The notes under the pieces were generated by a model, which searched no databases, was not told where the DNA came from, and saw only the letters and a program-made list of their open reading frames with translations. From JACKJK01 sp046159835 (GTDB taxonomy: Bacteria; Pseudomonadota; Alphaproteobacteria; Rhizobiales; Tepidamorphaceae), in assembly GCF_046159835.1 (NCBI RefSeq), contig NZ_JBJXCY010000002.1, positions 868,001 through 932,000 on the forward strand: a stretch of 64,000 bases of DNA. Reading direction: 5' to 3'. Position numbers and translations under genes: made by a program. Positions 56,430-64,000 of the stretch are shown one piece after another (positions within the stretch are counted from its first letter, which is position 1; the number at the start of each line of letters is the position of its first letter).

Positions 56430-59132
56430 ATGAAAGACGGTTCGACATTGCATAGCCTTCGCCTTGTTTTGCGCACGCTCGCTCTCGCGACGCTGCTGAT
56501 CGGTTCACCACTTGCGGCCCAGACACCGCAGGACGATGCGAACACGACGACAACCGGGCAGGCCCCAGCGGCCACGCAGCCCGCTGCGCAACCGGCAGCC
56601 CAGCCGGCCGCACCTGCTGGCGAGCAGCCGACCGCAGACCCCTCCCAACCCGGCGCAACGCCGCCTGCCGCGCCGGCAGATCCGAATGCCGCGCCGGCCA
56701 CGGCGCAACCGGTGGAACCGCAGGCGACCGCGCGCCCCGCGCAGATTGCTGCAGCTGCCATCGAGGAGCAGCGCCAGACGGTCAATGCCTGGAAGGCTGT
56801 CGTCGACAGCATCGAGGCGGCCATGCGCCGCGACACGCGCGACGACGAAGAGCTCGTTACCCTGCGCCGCCAGCTCGAACCGATCCGGGCCGAGGCTCCC
56901 AACCTGATTGCAGGCCTGCAGGAGCGCGTCCGCGTCATCGAGGCGCGGATCGCCCAGATGGGCGAAGCGCCTGTCGATGGCGAGTCGGCCGAACCCGAAG
57001 CCGTCCAGCAGGAGCGCCAGGCGCTGAACGCCGCCCTCAGTGACGTGAAGGGCCTGCTGTCGCAGGCGCGCGTCATCTCGGTGCAGGCAGAGCAGCTTGA
57101 AGCCCGTATCTCCCAGTTCCGCCGTGACCAGTTCACGGCACGGCTGACCGAGCGCAACCGCGCGCCCTACGACCCTGCCCTTTGGAGCGAGGTTTTCACC
57201 CAGATGCCGCAGGTCTGGCGGCGCCTGACCCTGCTTCTCGGCGAAGGCTCGCGCGCGGCACTCAACAACATGACGCCGTCGCCGGAGGCTTCGGCCTACG
57301 CGATCAATCTGAAGCTGCTGCCAATCGGCCTGTCGATTGCCGTGGGCATAGCCATGGTGCTGTTCGGCCGCCAGAAACTGCGTCGGCTCTACAAGCGTGT
57401 GGCACGCGATTCCGAACCCTCGGCCCTGGAGAAATATGCCGGCGCGACATGGATGATCGTCGTCGATGCGCTGGTGCCGATCATCGCCGTCTACCTGGTG
57501 CTGGCAGCGGTCCAGTCCTCCGGCATCCTGCCCGAACGGATGCTGGCGCTGGTGCGGGGCGCGGTGGTCGCAAGCTGGTTCTACCTGTTCCCGCGCGCGC
57601 TCATCATCGCGGTCCTCGCCCCCCACGTGCCCACCTGGCGGCTGCTCTCCCTGCCGCAGGAACAGGCGCTGGCGCTGACCCGCGTGCTGTTGACGATCGT
57701 GGCGCTGCTGGCGATCGACGAATTTTTCGATACCGCCTTCGACGTCATCGCCGCACCCTTGCAGGTCGAGATTGCGCGCAGCGGCATCTACGCGCTCCTG
57801 ATCGCGCTTATGGGTATTTGGGGCCTTCGCATCATCGCGGCGGGCCGCCCCGGCGGTGACGACGAGGAACACGAAGGCGACCTTGTCCCGGACGAGGCAT
57901 CGGTCGTGAAGGGCAAGCCCTCGGCGCTCTTCCGCATCCTGTACCTGCTGATCTTCGGCGGCATCATCGTCTCCGCGCTTCTCGGCTTCGTGGCCCTGTC
58001 GGCCTATGCCGCGACCCACGTGGTGCTGGCCTCTTCCGTCGTCGCCGTCACGGTCATCCTGGTCGCCTTCACCGACGAGCTTGCCTCCACGCTGGTGGGT
58101 GGCGGCACGGGGCACATGTCGAAGCTGAGCCGGGGCATGGGGCTGTCACGCTCCACCGTCGAGCAGTTCGTGGTGCTCGGCAGCGGCGCGTTCCGCCTGT
58201 TCCTCATCATCTGCGCGGCCGTCCTCGTCATGGTGCCGTGGGGCTTCGACACGTGGCAGTGGAGCGGCTGGGTCCGCTCCGCCTTCTTCGGCATCCAGGT
58301 CGGCGAGATCACCATCTCGCCGTCGGTCATCATCTCCGCGATCGTCGTCTTCATTATCGGCCTGATCGCGACCCGCACCATCCGCACCTGGCTCGACAAC
58401 AAGTACCTGCCGCGCACCAATCTCGATGTCGGCCTGAAGTCATCCGTCTCGACCGCCTTCAGTTATGTCGGTCTGATGGTGGCAGCGGCCATCGCCATAT
58501 CCTTTGCCGGCTTCGACCTGGCCAATCTCGCCATCGTGGCCGGCGCGCTCTCGCTTGGTATCGGTTTCGGCCTCCAGTCCATCGTCAACAACTTCGTCTC
58601 CGGCCTGATCCTGCTGGCGGAACGCCCGGTGAAGGTCGGCGACTGGATCAAGGTCGGCAGCGACGAGGGCACGGTCCAGCGCATCAAGGTGCGCGCCACC
58701 GAGGTCCAGACCTTCGACCGCGCCACGGTCATCGTGCCGAACTCCGACCTGATTTCCGGCTCGGTCAAGAACATGACCCTGTCGAACAAGACCGGTCGCC
58801 TGTCGGTCAATATCGGCGTCGGCTACGATTCAGATGTCGAGAAGGTGCGCGACATCCTCCTGGAGCTGGCCCGCTCCCACCAGCACATTCTCGGCTTCCC
58901 CGGTCCAAACGTTTATTTCATGGATTTCGGTGCAAGCTCGCTGGACTTCCGCATGGACGTCTACCTTGCGGATATCGGAAATGTTCTGGTGGTGGGCAGC
59001 GATCTGCGCTATGCGATCCTCGCCCGGTTCAGAGAGGAAGGCATCGAGATTCCGTTCCCGCAGAACGATCTCAACGTGCGTGGTCCGATCCGCATCACCA
59101 CCGATCCCGAACCGCAAGGCGAGACGAATTGA
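56430..59132 (+). CDS. DUF3772/MscS family mechanosensitive channel
   Basis: A 900-aa inner-membrane channel. A signal peptide (ending SPLAAQ) leads to a Pro/Ala/Gln-rich low-complexity stretch (about 32-110), the DUF3772 domain (about 115-275), about eleven predicted helices, and the MscS pore region (about 680-860) with the Gly/Ala-rich VAGALSLGIGFGLQSIVNNFVSGLILLAERPVKVGDWIKV. It should release solutes on membrane tension. It is divergent from the M48 gene and followed closely by the CAP gene. Confidence 0.93.
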   Translation: MKDGSTLHSLRLVLRTLALATLLIGSPLAAQTPQDDANTTTTGQAPAATQPAAQPAAQPAAPAGEQPTADPSQPGATPPAAPADPNAAPATAQPVEPQATARPAQIAAAAIEEQRQTVNAWKAVVDSIEAAMRRDTRDDEELVTLRRQLEPIRAEAPNLIAGLQERVRVIEARIAQMGEAPVDGESAEPEAVQQERQALNAALSDVKGLLSQARVISVQAEQLEARISQFRRDQFTARLTERNRAPYDPALWSEVFTQMPQVWRRLTLLLGEGSRAALNNMTPSPEASAYAINLKLLPIGLSIAVGIAMVLFGRQKLRRLYKRVARDSEPSALEKYAGATWMIVVDALVPIIAVYLVLAAVQSSGILPERMLALVRGAVVASWFYLFPRALIIAVLAPHVPTWRLLSLPQEQALALTRVLLTIVALLAIDEFFDTAFDVIAAPLQVEIARSGIYALLIALMGIWGLRIIAAGRPGGDDEEHEGDLVPDEASVVKGKPSALFRILYLLIFGGIIVSALLGFVALSAYAATHVVLASSVVAVTVILVAFTDELASTLVGGGTGHMSKLSRGMGLSRSTVEQFVVLGSGAFRLFLIICAAVLVMVPWGFDTWQWSGWVRSAFFGIQVGEITISPSVIISAIVVFIIGLIATRTIRTWLDNKYLPRTNLDVGLKSSVSTAFSYVGLMVAAAIAISFAGFDLANLAIVAGALSLGIGFGLQSIVNNFVSGLILLAERPVKVGDWIKVGSDEGTVQRIKVRATEVQTFDRATVIVPNSDLISGSVKNMTLSNKTGRLSVNIGVGYDSDVEKVRDILLELARSHQHILGFPGPNVYFMDFGASSLDFRMDVYLADIGNVLVVGSDLRYAILARFREEGIEIPFPQNDLNVRGPIRITTDPEPQGETN

Positions 59133-59158
59133 AGTCTCCGAACAAGGATTTTCCTGAA

Positions 59159-59704
59159 ATGACCCTCCCGGTCGCCAATGCCACGCAGCGGACCCGTGTC
59201 CGCGCGCTAGCCGCCTGCCTGCTCGCCTGCACGTTGGCGGCCGGACTGGCCGCATGTTCCGGTTCGACCTCGAACCAGCCCGCCTTCTACCAGAACCTGG
59301 CAAGTTCTAGCGGCAACCTGAACGAGGCGAACGCCCGCGACTTCATTAACAACTACCGCCGCACGCAGGGCGTCGGCGAAGTGCAGCTCAATCCCGCGCT
59401 GACGAGCCTTGCGCGCTCCTACGCCGCGAGCCTTGCCGCCAACGCGACCGCAAGCCGCCCGAACCCTGACGGCCGCCTGAAGGGACGGCTCCAGTCAGCC
59501 GGCTACGAGGCCGCCGACGTGGAAGAATCCGTCACCGCCGGCTACCACACATTCGCCGAAGCGTTTTCCGGTTGGCGCGACAGTCCGCCCCATCGCAAGA
59601 CCATGCTGATGAAGAACGCCCGCGACATGGGCATCGCCGCCCACTACGCGCCGAATTCCAAGTACCGGGTCTACTGGGTGCTTGTGATGGCGCAGCCGAA
59701 GTAG
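59159..59704 (+). CDS. CAP (SCP/PR-1) domain lipoprotein
   Basis: A 181-aa protein with a signal peptide and lipobox (LAACSGS, Cys near residue 35). The CAP domain follows: NEANARDFINNYRRTQGVGEVQLNPALTSLAR (opening helix), SAGYEAADVEESVTAGYHTFAEAFSGW, and SPPHRKTMLMKNARDMGIAAH. The ATG at 59159 has AAGGA about 10 nt upstream, 26 bp after the channel stop; an alternative TTG overlaps that stop. Bacterial CAP proteins have no general function; it is probably periplasmic. Likely co-transcribed with the MscS gene. Confidence 0.88.
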   Translation: MTLPVANATQRTRVRALAACLLACTLAAGLAACSGSTSNQPAFYQNLASSSGNLNEANARDFINNYRRTQGVGEVQLNPALTSLARSYAASLAANATASRPNPDGRLKGRLQSAGYEAADVEESVTAGYHTFAEAFSGWRDSPPHRKTMLMKNARDMGIAAHYAPNSKYRVYWVLVMAQPK

Positions 59705-59717
59705 TCGAAATCGTGCG

Positions 59718-61334
59718 ATGCTGAACCGGGCGGAGACATACAAGGGGCTCGTCGACGGGTTCACCTGGCAGGTTCCCGAGCGCTTCAACATCGGCGTCGC
59801 CACGACCGACGCCTGGGCCGAGCGCGAGCCGGACCGCCCGGCGATCTTCAGCCGCACGGCCGACGGCAACGTGGAAGAGGTCACCTATGGCGACCTCGCG
59901 AGCGGCTCCACGCGGCTCGCCTCCAGCCTGTCGGGCCAGGGCATTCGCCCCGGCAACCGGGTCGCGATCCTGCTGCCCCAATGCCCGCAGACGCCAATCG
60001 CCCATGCCGCGATCTACAAGCTGGGCGCCATCGCAGTTCCGCTCGCCCTGTTGTTCGGCCCCGATGCGCTGGCCTACCGGCTGAAGGATTCCGGTGCGCG
60101 CTGCATCATCACCTGCGCGCAGGGGCTGGAACGGCTTCAGGACATCGAGGACCTGCCGGAAGAGCTTGAACTGATCGTCTCCATCGACGGGAAGTCCGGC
60201 GATGCCCAGTCGTTCGATGCCCTCGTTGATGCGGGCCGCGATGATTTCGCGCCCGCCGACACAGGGCCGGACGACCCGGCCCTGATGATCTACACCTCCG
60301 GCACCACCGGGCCAGCCAAGGGCGCACTGCACGGGCACCGCGTGCTTCTGGGCCACATACCCGGCGTGCAGATGCCGCACGAGTTCCTGCCGCAGGACGG
60401 CGACATGCTGTGGACGCCCGCGGACTGGGCCTGGGCCGGTGGGTTGCTGAACATCCTGCTGCCGGGCCTGCTGCTCGGCGTGCCGGTCGTCTGCCAGCGG
60501 GTGGAGAAGTTCGATCCGCTGCAGGCCTTCGCGCTGCTGGAAAGCATGAAGGTGCGCAACGCCTTCATCCCGCCGACCGCGCTGCGCATGATGCGCACGG
60601 TGCAGAACCCGTCTTCACGCTTCCACCTGATGCTGCGCACGCTGGCCTCGGGCGGTGAATCGCTGGGGCGCGAGACCTACGATTGGTCGCGCGAGCAGCT
60701 TGGCCTCACGGTGAACGAGTTCTACGGCCAGACGGAATGCAATCTCGTGCTGTCGTCGTGCGCCGAGATCGGCGTGTCGCGGCCCGGCGCAATCGGCATG
60801 CCGGTGCCCGGCCACACGGTCGGCATTATCGATTCAGACGGAAACGAACTGGAGCCGCACCAGACCGGCCAGGTCGCCGTGAAGCGGCCGGACCCGGTGA
60901 TGTTCCTGGAATACTGGAACCTGCCCGGCGCGACCCGCGACAAGTTCGTCGGCGACTGGATGCTGACCGGCGACCAGGGTATGACCGACGACGATGGCTA
61001 CGTCTATTTCGTCGGGCGCGACGATGACGTCATCACCTCGTCCGGCTATCGCATCGGTCCCGGCGAAGTGGAAGATTGCCTGATCGCCCATCCGGACGTT
61101 GCACTGGCAGCCGTTGTCGGCAAGCCGGACCCGGTGCGCACGGAAATCGTGAAGGCCTTCGTCGTCCTGAAACAGGGGCGCAGTCCTTCCGACGAATTGT
61201 CCGCCGAAATCCAGAAATGGGTGCGCGAGCGCCTTGCGGCGCACGAATACCCGCGCGAGATCGCCTTCCGCGATTCCCTGCCCCTGACGACGACAGGCAA
61301 GGTGATCCGCAGGTTGCTGCGCGACGAAGGCTGA
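59718..61334 (+). CDS. acyl-CoA synthetase (AMP-dependent ligase)
   Basis: A 538-aa ANL-family enzyme activating a carboxylic acid as acyl-AMP and then acyl-CoA. The P-loop-like motif is LMIYTSGTTGPAKGALHGH (about 193-211), then VNEFYGQTECNLVLSS, the hinge-region TGDQGMTDDDGYVYFVGRDDDVI and the C-terminal lysine motif LPLTTTGKVIRRLLR. The length and TECN variant fit medium-chain or propionate/benzoate-like subgroups; the substrate cannot be fixed. It ends 4 bp from the convergent GNAT-like gene. Confidence 0.92.
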   Translation: MLNRAETYKGLVDGFTWQVPERFNIGVATTDAWAEREPDRPAIFSRTADGNVEEVTYGDLASGSTRLASSLSGQGIRPGNRVAILLPQCPQTPIAHAAIYKLGAIAVPLALLFGPDALAYRLKDSGARCIITCAQGLERLQDIEDLPEELELIVSIDGKSGDAQSFDALVDAGRDDFAPADTGPDDPALMIYTSGTTGPAKGALHGHRVLLGHIPGVQMPHEFLPQDGDMLWTPADWAWAGGLLNILLPGLLLGVPVVCQRVEKFDPLQAFALLESMKVRNAFIPPTALRMMRTVQNPSSRFHLMLRTLASGGESLGRETYDWSREQLGLTVNEFYGQTECNLVLSSCAEIGVSRPGAIGMPVPGHTVGIIDSDGNELEPHQTGQVAVKRPDPVMFLEYWNLPGATRDKFVGDWMLTGDQGMTDDDGYVYFVGRDDDVITSSGYRIGPGEVEDCLIAHPDVALAAVVGKPDPVRTEIVKAFVVLKQGRSPSDELSAEIQKWVRERLAAHEYPREIAFRDSLPLTTTGKVIRRLLRDEG

Positions 61335-61338
61335 CGCC

Positions 61339-62457
61339 TCAACCCTTCAACTTGTGCTTGAGCCGGCGTGCCTGCCCGCGCAGGCGTTCCAGCAGGTTGG
61401 CCGTGCGAAAGGCAGGTCCCGCCCGGCCGCCGGCGGACACCACCACGTCTCCCATCGCCATGTGCTCGCCCAGCACGAGGTCGGCAAGCGGATGGTTGGG
61501 CTGCGCGCAGGAATCGATCAGCATGTCCGGGTTCTCGTCTCGCAGCATCCGCACCGCGGCCATGAACAGGTGCTTGCCCGGTGAGTGCTTCGCGTAGGCC
61601 TCGTCATAGGCGATCTTCCACAGCCAGGCGGTCGTGCCCTCGGTGAAGGCAATGAGCGAAGCAATCGGCTTGCCGTCGAGCGACATGACAAAGATGCGCG
61701 CCATGCCGCCTTCCGCCAGCCGTTGCACGACGTCGCGCGCCAGCGTGAGCGTCGTGTCGTCGCGCGCCAGTGCCGTTCCCGCCTCGCCCTTCCAGCCACC
61801 AACCTCGAGCGCGAGAAATGCATCCAGCGCCTCGGACGCCTCGTGCGGAGATGCCGCGGCGGTTACGCTCACGATGCCTTCGGCCTCGAGCCCGGCAAAT
61901 TGTTGGCGCAGCTTCTTGCGGCGTGACCCGCTCATCGCGTGTGCGAGATAGTCGTCGCCGGAAAGCGGCTCGCGCGCCACAGCACGCTGATGACCGGAAT
62001 GGACGTAGAGCGGCTTTCGCACCGAAAGCAGGGCGGCGGCAAACGGCGAATCCAGCAGCAGCGTTGGCAGCAGCACGATCCCCGGCAATCCTCTGTCGGC
62101 GGTGATCGCGTCGAACAGGGCAATGGTCGCGGCCTCCGCCTGCGCGCGCGCAACCAGCGGCAGGCTGGCGGGGGCATTGGGGTGGGTCCATGCTTCGACG
62201 ATGGGGAACGGCAGACCCCAGCGATTGCGCACCCGCATGGGCATCAGGCCGACGAGTTCCTCGCCCGTAAAGGCGGCAATGGCCTGAAGCGCATTGCCGA
62301 CACCCAGCGCCTCGGCGGCGGGAAGTGCGAAATCGGGGTGATAGAAGATGTTCGGCGTCGCCGCGTTTTCGGCCAGCTTGCGCCAGTCATCGACGCGGGA
62401 CGCAAGTTCGCTCCAGCCAAGCCGCTGACAGTGGATGGGTTGGGATTGCGCGTTCAT
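61339..62457 (-). CDS. GNAT-like acyltransferase (PF13480/BioF2-like)
   Basis: A 372-aa protein of the Acetyltransf_6 (BioF2-like/FemAB-related) fold. Features are the N-terminal WSELASRVDDWRKLAENAATPNIFYHPDF, the SGSRRKKLRQQFAGLEAEGIV segment, and the C-terminal IFVMSLDGKPIASLIAFTEGTTAWLWKIAYDEAYAKHSPG, the usual substrate/CoA region. Relatives include CelD and envelope modification enzymes. The acceptor is unknown. Confidence 0.82.
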   Translation of the reverse strand: MNAQSQPIHCQRLGWSELASRVDDWRKLAENAATPNIFYHPDFALPAAEALGVGNALQAIAAFTGEELVGLMPMRVRNRWGLPFPIVEAWTHPNAPASLPLVARAQAEAATIALFDAITADRGLPGIVLLPTLLLDSPFAAALLSVRKPLYVHSGHQRAVAREPLSGDDYLAHAMSGSRRKKLRQQFAGLEAEGIVSVTAAASPHEASEALDAFLALEVGGWKGEAGTALARDDTTLTLARDVVQRLAEGGMARIFVMSLDGKPIASLIAFTEGTTAWLWKIAYDEAYAKHSPGKHLFMAAVRMLRDENPDMLIDSCAQPNHPLADLVLGEHMAMGDVVVSAGGRAGPAFRTANLLERLRGQARRLKHKLKG

Positions 62458-62612
62458 TCACATGCAAGCTGAGTGGATTTCGTCCGGCTTCTTGTTCAGG
62501 CTCCGCCAGGTCAACCGGCAACCGCGACCGGGACGAGGATCGCGGCCATTGTGAAGTTCCCTGCGCCCGCACTCAAGAATTACATTGGACTGCGCCTCTG
62601 GCGCGGTAGCGT

Positions 62613-63152
62613 TCAACCACCAAAGCCCCCGGTGCGCATGTATGCCGCTTCCTCCGCCGTCGTCTTGCGGCCAAGGATCTCGTTGCGGTGGGGAAAGCGC
62701 CCGAAACGGCGAATGGCGTCCATGTGGATCAGCGCATAGCGATGGCCCTCGTCGTCACCGTCTGCGCGGCACAGGTCGACGCAGCGCGTCTGCGCGTCGA
62801 TGTCCTCGGCATGCATGAAGGGCATGTAGATGAAGCGGCGCGCAGGCAGCGCGTAGGCCAGGTGGAATCGCTTGGCGATGGCCCGGTCGGCCAGCGCCAG
62901 AGCCTTGTCATCGGTTGCAAACATGCGCGGCGTGTCGCGGAACATGTTGCGCGGCATCTGGTCGAGCAGCAGGATCAGCGCCAACGCAGAGTGCGGCACC
63001 GCCTCCCAGTCGTCGAGCTGTCCGGCTTCGGCGGCCTTGAAGGCCTCGCCGCAATGTTCCTCGCATTTCGCGTCGATCGCCTCGCCGCCGCCGAACCATT
63101 TTTCCGGTCCCGCGTCCCACCAGAACGCGAGCACTTCGAGCGGATCATGCAT
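62613..63152 (-). CDS. DUF924 family protein
   Basis: A 179-aa all-helical protein of the DUF924 family. It begins MHDPLEVLAFWWDAGPEKWFGG and shows the hallmarks LALILLLDQMPRNMFRDTPRMFATD, FIYMPFMHAEDIDAQTRCVDL and FGRFPHRNEILGR. The fold is TPR-like; no function is established. ATG 63152 is the family start; the frame continues upstream but is not conserved there. It lies 20 bp downstream of the acyl-CoA synthetase. Confidence 0.92.
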   Translation of the reverse strand: MHDPLEVLAFWWDAGPEKWFGGGEAIDAKCEEHCGEAFKAAEAGQLDDWEAVPHSALALILLLDQMPRNMFRDTPRMFATDDKALALADRAIAKRFHLAYALPARRFIYMPFMHAEDIDAQTRCVDLCRADGDDEGHRYALIHMDAIRRFGRFPHRNEILGRKTTAEEAAYMRTGGFGG

Positions 63153-63172
63153 GGATTTGTCCTCGCCGCGTG

Positions 63173-64000
63173 TCAGAGCCGGAAATCGCCGACCTCGATC
63201 TTGCGATACAAATTGATGTCGAGGCGCTCGAAGGCAAATGAATCGGGATTGTTGAAATAGAGCGGATCGGCACTGCGGCGCGGGTCGAACCCTTCCGCGC
63301 GCAGGTCCGTCTTCTTGACCTTGAAGGTGCCGGTCACGTCCAGCGTCGAGAGCAGACGCAGGAAGCGTGGCCGCGAGTAGGAGGGCAACTCGCGCTCGAG
63401 GTGTTCGTGCAGGGCCACGAGGTCGAGGTCGCGATCGCTGACGATGGCCGCCATCCCGGCCCGCCCGTTGTGCAGCGGCACGGTGACGCCGTAGACGTTC
63501 GCCTGCCTGATGCCGGGAAACGCGGTCATCACCTCTTCCACTTCCGAGGTGGAGACGTTTTCGCCCTTCCACCGGAACGTGTCGCCGATCCGGTCTACGA
63601 AGTAGAAATAGCCGCGCTTGTCGCGCCGCATCAGGTCGCCGGTGCGAAACCACGCATCGCCTTTCTCGAAGACATTGCGCAGCACCTTCTTCTTGGTCTC
63701 GTCGCGGTTGGCATAACCGTCGAACCGTGACGCCGGGGTCGACGCATCGCGGGAAATCTTGCCGATGGCCTCACCCACTTCGCCGGCTTCGCATTCCACG
63801 CAGTGCCCGGCGGCATCGCGCACTGGCTGCTCGGTCTCCACGTCGAACTTGACGACCTTGACCGGGAAGCGGCGTTCCAGCCAGCGCGGGATTCGCCCGA
63901 TGGAACCCGGCGTGCCGTCGAGGTTGAACAGGGTGACGTTGCCCTCTGTCGCCGCGTACCACTCCACGATGCGCGGAATGGCGAACCGGGACTGGAAGTC
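63173..64000 (-). CDS. long-chain (FATP-type) acyl-CoA synthetase, partial
   Basis: The C-terminal 276 residues of a FATP/very-long-chain acyl-CoA synthetase; the N-terminal half is beyond the window edge. Visible are FAIPRIVEWYAATEGN (the motif before the adenylate site), WFRTGDLMRRDKRGYFYFVDRIGDTFRWKGENVSTSEVEEVM, and the C-terminal FLRLLSTLDVTGTFKVKKTDLR. This is the FATP/FACS pattern rather than the ordinary FadD. Followed by the DUF924 gene at 20 bp, a likely operon. Confidence 0.92.
   Translation of the reverse strand, partial: DFQSRFAIPRIVEWYAATEGNVTLFNLDGTPGSIGRIPRWLERRFPVKVVKFDVETEQPVRDAAGHCVECEAGEVGEAIGKISRDASTPASRFDGYANRDETKKKVLRNVFEKGDAWFRTGDLMRRDKRGYFYFVDRIGDTFRWKGENVSTSEVEEVMTAFPGIRQANVYGVTVPLHNGRAGMAAIVSDRDLDLVALHEHLERELPSYSRPRFLRLLSTLDVTGTFKVKKTDLRAEGFDPRRSADPLYFNNPDSFAFERLDINLYRKIEVGDFRL

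Overview
This 64 kb, GC-rich window comes from the chromosome of an alphaproteobacterium. The evidence is a complete 16S rRNA gene of alphaproteobacterial character, the 16S-tRNA-Ile-tRNA-Ala-23S operon layout, and gene orders typical of the class: ubiG/lysC/ptsP/prfA/prmC/DUF4167/clpB, xerD/aroK/aroB, bolA/J-domain/cobS/cobT, and SUV3-like helicase/S4/fdxA/carD/rpoH. I cannot name the genus from sequence alone. There is no prophage, transposase, CRISPR array or clear pseudogene; nearly everything is core genome.

Layout: 1-2739 is the 5' half of an rRNA operon on the minus strand (23S 5' end, tRNA-Ala, tRNA-Ile, 16S, leader with a boxA, and a near-consensus promoter). At 3124-9732 lie a membrane-anchored M23 peptidase, a 2OG-Fe(II) oxygenase-like protein, a YjbR protein, ClpB and a DUF4167 protein. 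At 10189-15805 is a minus-strand run prmC-prfA-ptsP-lysC, divergent from ubiG and a HIT protein. At 17154-23410 is a mostly minus-strand run: DUF1178, nitrilase-type amidohydrolase, grxC, comF, Flp pilin, NUDIX, argJ and a parvulin, with one plus-strand methyltransferase inside it. At 23743-29418 are secA, an FkbM methyltransferase and an SLC13 permease. At 29524-38161 are an L,D-transpeptidase lipoprotein, accA, xerD with a 48-residue membrane protein just upstream, the aroK-aroB-CorC run, azlCD and DoxX. At 38172-43158 are bolA, a J-domain protein, cobS, cobT and an esterase-like phytase-family protein. At 43270-48699 are a beta-barrel/Hint fusion, a VUT-family transporter, rpmB, a DUF3108 protein, a methyltransferase, and about 900 bp of non-coding DNA holding two diverged copies of a repeat. 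At 48700-54605 are the helicase, S4 protein, FdxA, CarD and RpoH; 54680-64000 holds an M48 peptidase, an MscS channel, a CAP lipoprotein, two acyl-CoA synthetases (the last truncated by the window edge), a GNAT-like enzyme and a DUF924 protein.

How the genes fit together: translation and stress control (rRNA, prfA/prmC, rpmB, carD, rpoH, clpB), envelope building (M23, L,D-transpeptidase, parvulin, SecA, M48, MscS) and core biosynthesis (lysC, argJ, aroK/B, accA, ubiG, cobST). clpB has a sequence resembling an RpoH promoter, and rpoH is in the same window. The most unusual items are: (1) a signal-peptide-bearing predicted outer-membrane barrel fused to a C-terminal Hint domain that keeps its Cys, TxxH and terminal His-Asn motifs but has only one residue after the Asn (43270-44688); (2) a non-coding duplication with an exact 504 bp offset and a conserved inverted repeat (47770-48600); (3) a long alternating purine-pyrimidine tract next to the rRNA promoter (2938-2987); (4) a 48-residue membrane protein gene two bases upstream of xerD; and (5) an S4-domain gene whose only plausible start is CTG in a CTGA overlap.
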